A stretch of DNA of 64,000 nucleotides from Streptomyces camponoticapitis (GTDB taxonomy: Bacteria; Actinomycetota; Actinomycetes; Streptomycetales; Streptomycetaceae). Under the pieces are notes generated by a model that did not search any database, had not been told where the DNA came from, and saw only the letters and a program-made list of their open reading frames with translations. Made by a program: the position numbers and the translations under genes. Below, piece by piece: positions 59,823 through 64,000 of this stretch (positions within the stretch are counted from its first letter, which is position 1; every line of letters begins with the position of its first letter). The stretch is from positions 62,001 to 126,000 of the forward strand of contig NZ_BMMV01000015.1 in NCBI RefSeq assembly GCF_014646115.1, written 5' to 3'.

Positions 59823-61706
59823 TCAGGCCGCGCTGGCGCGCGCGTCCTCAGGCGTCGCCTCGGACGGCCCCTCGGACGGCTCCTCGGACGTCATCTGCGC
59901 CGTCGACAGCCTGCCGTCCCTGCGGACGAGCGCCGCGTACCGGCCGTCGTGGCCTATCAGCTCCTCGTGCGTGCCTCGTTCGGCTATCCGCCCCGCGTCG
60001 AGGACGACGATCTGATCGGCGTCCCGCACCGTGGAGAGCCGGTGCGCGATGGTGATGGTCGTGCGGCCCTCGGAGAGCGCGTCGATGGCCTGCTGGACCG
60101 CGTGTTCCGTACGGGTGTCGAGCGCGCTCGTCGCCTCGTCGAGCACCAGGACCGGCGGGTCGCGCAGGATGGTGCGGGCTATCGCGAGGCGCTGCTTCTC
60201 ACCGCCGGAGAAGCGGTATCCGCGCTCGCCGACCAGCGTGTCGTAGCCGTCCGGCAGTGAGGCGATGTGGTCGTGGATCTGCGCCGCCCTGGCCGCCGTC
60301 TCGATCTCCTCGTCCGTCGCCTCCGGCTTCGCGAAGCGCAGGTTGTCGGCGACCGAGGCGTGGAAGAGATACGTCTCCTGGGAGACGACACCCACCGCGC
60401 GGGCGAGAGTGGCGAAGCTCAGGTCACGTACGTCGACCCCGTCGAGCAGGACCCGGCCGCCCGTCACGTCGTACAGCCGGGGCACCAGATAGCTGAGGGT
60501 CGACTTGCCCGATCCGGTGGGGCCGACGACGGCGAGGCTGCCGCCCGCCGGGACGGTCAGGTCCACTCCGTGGAGGGTCTTGCCGTCCTTCTCGTCGTAG
60601 CTGAAGTCGACGCCGTCGAAGCGCACTTCACCCCGGACCTTGTCGAGCGCGACCGGCTTCTCGGGGTCGGTGATGTCGACGGGCAGGTCGAGATATTCGA
60701 AGATGCGCTGGAAGAGCGCGAGCGAGGTCTGCATCTGCACGCCGGTGGCGAGCAGGCTCACGGCCGGGCGGAAAAGGCCCTGCTGGAGGGAGACGAAGGC
60801 GACGAGCGTGCCGATGGAGACGCCGGTGCCGCCGGAGTGGAGGACGAAGCCGGCCGCCCAGTAGATGACCGCCGGCATGGCGGCCATGACGATGCCGATG
60901 ACGGACATCCGCCACCGCCCGGCCATGTTCGACCGCACTTCGAGGTCGACGAGCTGCTCGGACTCCTCGGCGAAGGACTTGGTGAGCGAGTCGGCGCGGC
61001 CCATCGTGCGGCCGAGGAGAATGCCGCTCACCGACAGCGACTCGGTGACCGTGGCGGCCATCGTCGCCATCTGCTTCTGCCGTTGGAGGGTGATCTTTTT
61101 GCGCTCACGGCCGACGAGACGGCTGATCCACACGAACACCGGCAGCAGGAGCAGGGAGACGACGGTCAGCCGCCAGTCCAGCGCGAGCATCGCGACGACG
61201 GTCGCGATGACGGCGGTGAGGTTGGAGACCAGCGAGGTGGCGGTCGAGGTGACCGTCGCCTGCATACCGCCGATGTCGTTGGCGATCCGGGACTGGACCT
61301 CGCCGGTGCGGGTGCGGGTGAAGAACGCGAGCGGCATGCGCTGCAGCTGCGCGTAGACCGCCGTGCGCAGATCGTGCATGACGCGCTGGCCGACGGTGGT
61401 GGAGATGAGGGTCTGGATGACACCGAAGACGCTGCTGAGGACGGCGGTGAGGATCATGCCGAGGGCCAGCAGGCTGAGCAGCCCGGTGCGGCCCTGCGGG
61501 ATCGCGGTGTCGAGGATCTCGCGCAGCATGAAGGGCGAGGCCACGGCGACGAGGGACGAGGCGCCGACGAGCACGCCGACGACGGCGAGCCTGCCGCGGT
61601 AGGGGCGGAAGAGCCGGAAGATACGGCGCAGCTGAGCCGGTGGCTCGGGCTGTGACGGCTCCAGGGGGCGGGCCGAGGGCTTCCAGGTCGACAGTTCGGA
61701 CTTCAT
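59823..61706 (-). CDS. ABC exporter, fused permease-ATPase
   Basis: 627 residues. An N-terminal ABC membrane domain with six spans (about 45-325) is followed by the ATPase: Walker A GPTGSGKST, signature RFSGGEKQRLAIAR, Walker B VLVLDEATSALD and H-loop IAHRLST. This half-transporter type dimerises to export lipids, drugs or peptides. It is divergent from a MarR regulator over 142 bp, which favours a drug-efflux role controlled by that regulator. The C-terminal tail is Glu/Pro/Ser-rich. Confidence 0.93.
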   Translation of the reverse strand: MKSELSTWKPSARPLEPSQPEPPAQLRRIFRLFRPYRGRLAVVGVLVGASSLVAVASPFMLREILDTAIPQGRTGLLSLLALGMILTAVLSSVFGVIQTLISTTVGQRVMHDLRTAVYAQLQRMPLAFFTRTRTGEVQSRIANDIGGMQATVTSTATSLVSNLTAVIATVVAMLALDWRLTVVSLLLLPVFVWISRLVGRERKKITLQRQKQMATMAATVTESLSVSGILLGRTMGRADSLTKSFAEESEQLVDLEVRSNMAGRWRMSVIGIVMAAMPAVIYWAAGFVLHSGGTGVSIGTLVAFVSLQQGLFRPAVSLLATGVQMQTSLALFQRIFEYLDLPVDITDPEKPVALDKVRGEVRFDGVDFSYDEKDGKTLHGVDLTVPAGGSLAVVGPTGSGKSTLSYLVPRLYDVTGGRVLLDGVDVRDLSFATLARAVGVVSQETYLFHASVADNLRFAKPEATDEEIETAARAAQIHDHIASLPDGYDTLVGERGYRFSGGEKQRLAIARTILRDPPVLVLDEATSALDTRTEHAVQQAIDALSEGRTTITIAHRLSTVRDADQIVVLDAGRIAERGTHEELIGHDGRYAALVRRDGRLSTAQMTSEEPSEGPSEATPEDARASAA

Positions 61707-61759
61707 GGGCTCCTTCGAGGCTTTCGAGAGTTCGTTTTCGGGAGATTCAGGAGGTTCGG

Positions 61760-61784
61760 GAGTTTCGTGGAGTACAGGAAACTC
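61760..61784. promoter_or_regulatory. Inverted repeat in the ABC exporter-MarR gap
   Basis: GAGTTTC (61760-61766) is inverted as GAAACTC (61778-61784) with an 11-bp spacer. It lies between the two divergent genes and just upstream of the marR promoter, so it is a candidate MarR operator. Confidence 0.35.
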
Positions 61785-61814
61785 ACGGAGGAGGATAGCT
61801 CACTGTTACCTATC

Positions 61815-61842
61815 TTCACAATGTACCTGGTCCTGTTATTAT
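61815..61842 (+). promoter_or_regulatory. Leaderless-type promoter of the MarR gene
   Basis: TTCACA (61815-61820) and TATTAT (61837-61842) are separated by 16 bp, and the -10 ends six bases before the ATG at 61849. Transcription would therefore start at or next to the start codon, with no Shine-Dalgarno sequence, giving a leaderless mRNA. Confidence 0.6.
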
Positions 61843-61848
61843 TCCGCC

Positions 61849-62304
61849 ATGAGCACCCCCGACGCCGACGGCCTGCTGGCCGAACAGCTCCTGAGGCTGA
61901 CCCGCAGGCTCCACCGCGTCCAGAAGCGCTATCTGGAGCCGATCGGGATCACCCCCGCGCAGTCCCGTCTGCTGCGCACGGTCGCCTTCTACGACAGTCC
62001 GCCGCGGATGGCGGATCTGGCCGAGCGTCTGGAAGTGGTGCCCCGCGCCGTGACGAGCCTGGTCGACGGTCTGGAGTCGAGCGGCTGTGTCCGCCGCGCC
62101 CCGGACCCGACCAACCGCCGGGTGATCCGGATCGAGCTCACCGACACCGGGCGCGGCGTGCTGCGGGCGCTGCGCGACGCGCGCAGGTCGGCCGCCGAGG
62201 ACATCCTGGCCCCGCTGACGGCGGACCAGCGCGACACGCTCGGAGTGCTGCTCTCGGCGCTGGTGGGCGGGCCCGTCGACGGCGTGCCGGAGCGGCGCTG
62301 CTGA
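61849..62304 (+). CDS. MarR-family transcriptional regulator
   Basis: 151 residues. The winged-helix core (about 30-110) includes ITPAQSRLLRTVAFYDSPPRMADLAERLEVVPRAVTSLVDGLES and the wing RAPDPTNRRVIRIELTDTG. It is divergent from the ABC exporter gene, the classic arrangement for a repressor of an efflux pump. No Shine-Dalgarno precedes the ATG; the promoter suggests leaderless translation. Confidence 0.93.
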   Translation: MSTPDADGLLAEQLLRLTRRLHRVQKRYLEPIGITPAQSRLLRTVAFYDSPPRMADLAERLEVVPRAVTSLVDGLESSGCVRRAPDPTNRRVIRIELTDTGRGVLRALRDARRSAAEDILAPLTADQRDTLGVLLSALVGGPVDGVPERRC

Positions 62305-62410
62305 AGACGCTGTTGAAGCGTGCTGGTGAACGGGGCTGCTGAGCCGGGCCGTCGAGCCGGGCCGTCGAGTGGTGCTGCCGACCGGGAGCGTCCCCGAGCG
62401 TGTTTACGGC

Positions 62411-62443
62411 CCAAGAGTCCAAGGGTTCGATCCAAGAGTCCAA
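62411..62443. repeat. Two CCAAGAGTCCAA repeats at 21-bp spacing
   Basis: Copies at 62411-62422 and 62432-62443, two helical turns apart and 91-123 bp upstream of the GH109-like gene. A 13-bp tandem duplication (GAGCCGGGCCGTC at 62341-62353 and 62354-62366) lies just before them. They may be regulator sites; the binder is unknown. Confidence 0.5.
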
Positions 62444-62533
62444 ACGAGTCCCCTTGCGCATCACCAGCCCCAACTACCAAGGTCCTCACCGAGGTTCAAT
62501 TCCGCCGCGCACGTCAGCTCCTATGGAGGCTTC

Positions 62534-64000
62534 ATGAACGACGCAGCACCGCAGAACCCCGGCGAGGACGACGCGAACAAGGACAACGGCGGCTCGATGA
62601 GCCGCCGTTCCGCTCTCAGAACGACGGCGGGCGTGGCCGGCGCCGGCCTCGGGCTCAGTGCCCTGGGCACCGGCACCGCCTCCGCCGCTGGGCCCACGTC
62701 GGCGTCCGGAACCGGGGCGGCCGCCGCACAGTCCGCCCCCGACAGCGCCGAGTCCTCCGCCGTCCCGGAGCGCCAGGGCCGCACGATGGCCGGCGTGCCC
62801 TTCGAAGGCCGCTCGACCGTCCGCGTGGGCATCATCGGCCTCGGCAACCGCGGCGGCAGCATGATCGATCTGTTCCTCGCGGTGCCCGGCGTCCAGGTCG
62901 TCGCCGTGTGCGACACGGTGAAGGACAAAGCCCTCAGCGCCGCCGCCAAGGTCGTCAAGGCCGGGCAGCCGGCGCCCGCCGTCTACACGAAGGACGAGCA
63001 CGACTACGAACACCTCTGCGCGCGCGGCGACGTCGACTTCGTCTACGTGGCCACTCCGTGGGACTTCCACTTCGAGATGGCCAAGACGGCCATGCTGAGC
63101 GGCAAGCACGTCGGCGTGGAGTGTCCGATCGCGATGCGGCTCGACGAGCTGTGGAAGCTGGTCGACCTCTCCGAGCGCACCCGGCGCCACTGCATGCAGC
63201 TGGAGAACTGCGCGTACGGCAAGAACGAGATGCGCGTCCTACGGATGGCGCACGCGGGCCTGTTCGGCGATCTGCTGCACGGCGCCGGCGCGTACAACCA
63301 CGACCTGCGCGGTCTGATGTTCGACCCGGACTACTACGAGGGCCCCTGGCGCCGGCTGTGGCACACCCGGCTCCGTGGCGACCTCTATCCGAACCACGGC
63401 TTCGGCCCGGTCGCCAACTACATGGACATCAACCGCGGTGACCGCGCCGTCAGCATCACCAGCATCGGCACGCCGGCGCTCACCCTCGCGCAGTACCGCG
63501 AGGAGAACATGCCGCCGGGCGACCCCAGCTGGAAGGAGACGTACGTCAACAGCGACCGGACGATCAGTCTGGTCCAGACGGCCAAGGGCCGGGTCATCCG
63601 GTTGGAGCACGACGTCTCGACGCCTCACCCGTACAGCCGCATCAACAGTCTCGGCGGTACCAGGGGCGTCTTCGAGGACTACCCCGAGCGCATCTACATC
63701 GAGCCGGATCACGCCAACGACGAGTGGGGCGACTTCGGCGCGTACGCCGAGTGGGACCACTGGCTCTGGAAGGAGCACGCGAATCCGCCGGGTGGGCACG
63801 GCGGGATGGACTACATCATGGTCTTCCGCCTGATGCAGTGCGTCCGACTCGGTCTGGTGCCCGACTTCGACGTCTACGACGCCGCGACCTGGACCGCTCC
63901 CGTACCGCTCAGCCACGCGTCCATCAAGGCGAACGGCAAGCCCCAGCAGATCCCGGACTTCACCCGCGGCGAGTGGAAGAAGTCCCGTCCCGGCACGGAT
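62534..64000 (+). CDS. GH109-type Gfo/Idh/MocA glycosidase, truncated by the window end
   Basis: 489 residues are visible with no stop. ATG 62534 has GGAGG a few bases upstream. The N-terminus is a twin-arginine signal (SMSRRSALRTTAGVAGAGLG). The Gfo/Idh/MocA domain has a GIIGLGNRGG dinucleotide motif, DFVYVATPWDFHFEMAKTAM and ECPIAM. Later segments (GAYNHDLRGLMFDP, WKETYVNSDRTISL, HGGMDYIMVFRL) match GH109 alpha-N-acetylgalactosaminidases, which use bound NAD+ for hydrolysis. Plain dehydrogenase activity is the alternative; the Tat signal favours the secreted glycosidase. Confidence 0.85.
   Translation, partial: MNDAAPQNPGEDDANKDNGGSMSRRSALRTTAGVAGAGLGLSALGTGTASAAGPTSASGTGAAAAQSAPDSAESSAVPERQGRTMAGVPFEGRSTVRVGIIGLGNRGGSMIDLFLAVPGVQVVAVCDTVKDKALSAAAKVVKAGQPAPAVYTKDEHDYEHLCARGDVDFVYVATPWDFHFEMAKTAMLSGKHVGVECPIAMRLDELWKLVDLSERTRRHCMQLENCAYGKNEMRVLRMAHAGLFGDLLHGAGAYNHDLRGLMFDPDYYEGPWRRLWHTRLRGDLYPNHGFGPVANYMDINRGDRAVSITSIGTPALTLAQYREENMPPGDPSWKETYVNSDRTISLVQTAKGRVIRLEHDVSTPHPYSRINSLGGTRGVFEDYPERIYIEPDHANDEWGDFGAYAEWDHWLWKEHANPPGGHGGMDYIMVFRLMQCVRLGLVPDFDVYDAATWTAPVPLSHASIKANGKPQQIPDFTRGEWKKSRPGTD

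Noticed and set aside
62411..62450. tRNA-like T-loop string GGGTTCGATCC
   Set aside because: No acceptor, D or anticodon arms can be formed around it; it is part of a direct repeat.

Overview
The window is a GC-rich chromosomal segment whose gene types point to an actinomycete of the Streptomyces type. The signs are frequent GTG/TTG starts, many 4-bp ATGA/GTGA gene overlaps, XRE-DUF5753/DUF397 pairs, a DUF574 methyltransferase, Tat signal peptides, many secreted glycoside hydrolases, and a high-affinity (group 1h, formerly group 5) [NiFe]-hydrogenase locus. No rRNA, tRNA, CRISPR array, IS element or prophage gene was recognised.

Layout: (1) 1-711, the 3' end of a PHP-type phosphoesterase gene. 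(2) 775-8373, five genes on the minus strand that together form a polyhydroxybutyrate (PHB) scavenging island: secreted PHB depolymerase, a secreted oligomer-hydrolase-like esterase, 3-hydroxybutyrate dehydrogenase, an MHS-family transporter and a GAF/PucR-type regulator. (3) 8868-10703, a GH16-like hydrolase and a low-complexity membrane protein. (4) 10758-13744, a beta-lactamase triad resembling blaB-blaA-blaL of Streptomyces cacaoi. (5) 13770-28756, the hydrogenase region. A tightly overlapping 14-gene minus-strand block runs hhyS, hhyL, hhyE, DUF5947, DUF6084, a 500-residue unknown, a 39-residue membrane peptide, a 68-residue unknown, maturation protease, hypF carrying a fused HypC domain, hypC, hypD, hypE and DUF6390. 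hypA-hypB are divergent from it. (6) 28786-31293, a secreted GH29 alpha-L-fucosidase. (7) 31683-36771, small regulatory and accessory genes: a sigma-like protein, a DUF574 methyltransferase overlapping tail-to-tail with an XRE-DUF5753 regulator, DUF397, a dienelactone hydrolase and a GH114-type glycosidase. (8) 36895-40992, a three-gene set: unknown protein, MoxR-type AAA ATPase, and a HExxH metallopeptidase-like/VWA protein. (9) 41222-51183, a sugar operon: LacI regulator, ABC solute-binding protein, two permeases, GH2 beta-galactosidase and GH38 alpha-mannosidase, with two tandem LacI-type operators. (10) 51442-53679, a GH110-type alpha-1,3-galactosidase. (11) 53727-59741, GAPDH, a GlxA-type regulator, a berberine-bridge-enzyme remnant, a beta-propeller protein, YjbQ, a flavin monooxygenase-like protein and a short MltG. 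(12) 59823-62304, an ABC exporter divergent from a MarR regulator with a leaderless-type promoter. (13) 62534-64000, the 5' part of a Tat-exported GH109-type gene.

The main functional themes are persistence on trace H2, use of external storage polymer, and removal of terminal alpha-galactose, fucose, GalNAc and mannose from complex glycans. The most unusual points are the in-frame HypC-HypF fusion, the HhyE protein whose Rieske-like domain carries Cys in place of the His ligands, and the compact complete PHB island. All family assignments come from reading motifs by eye. No database search was run.
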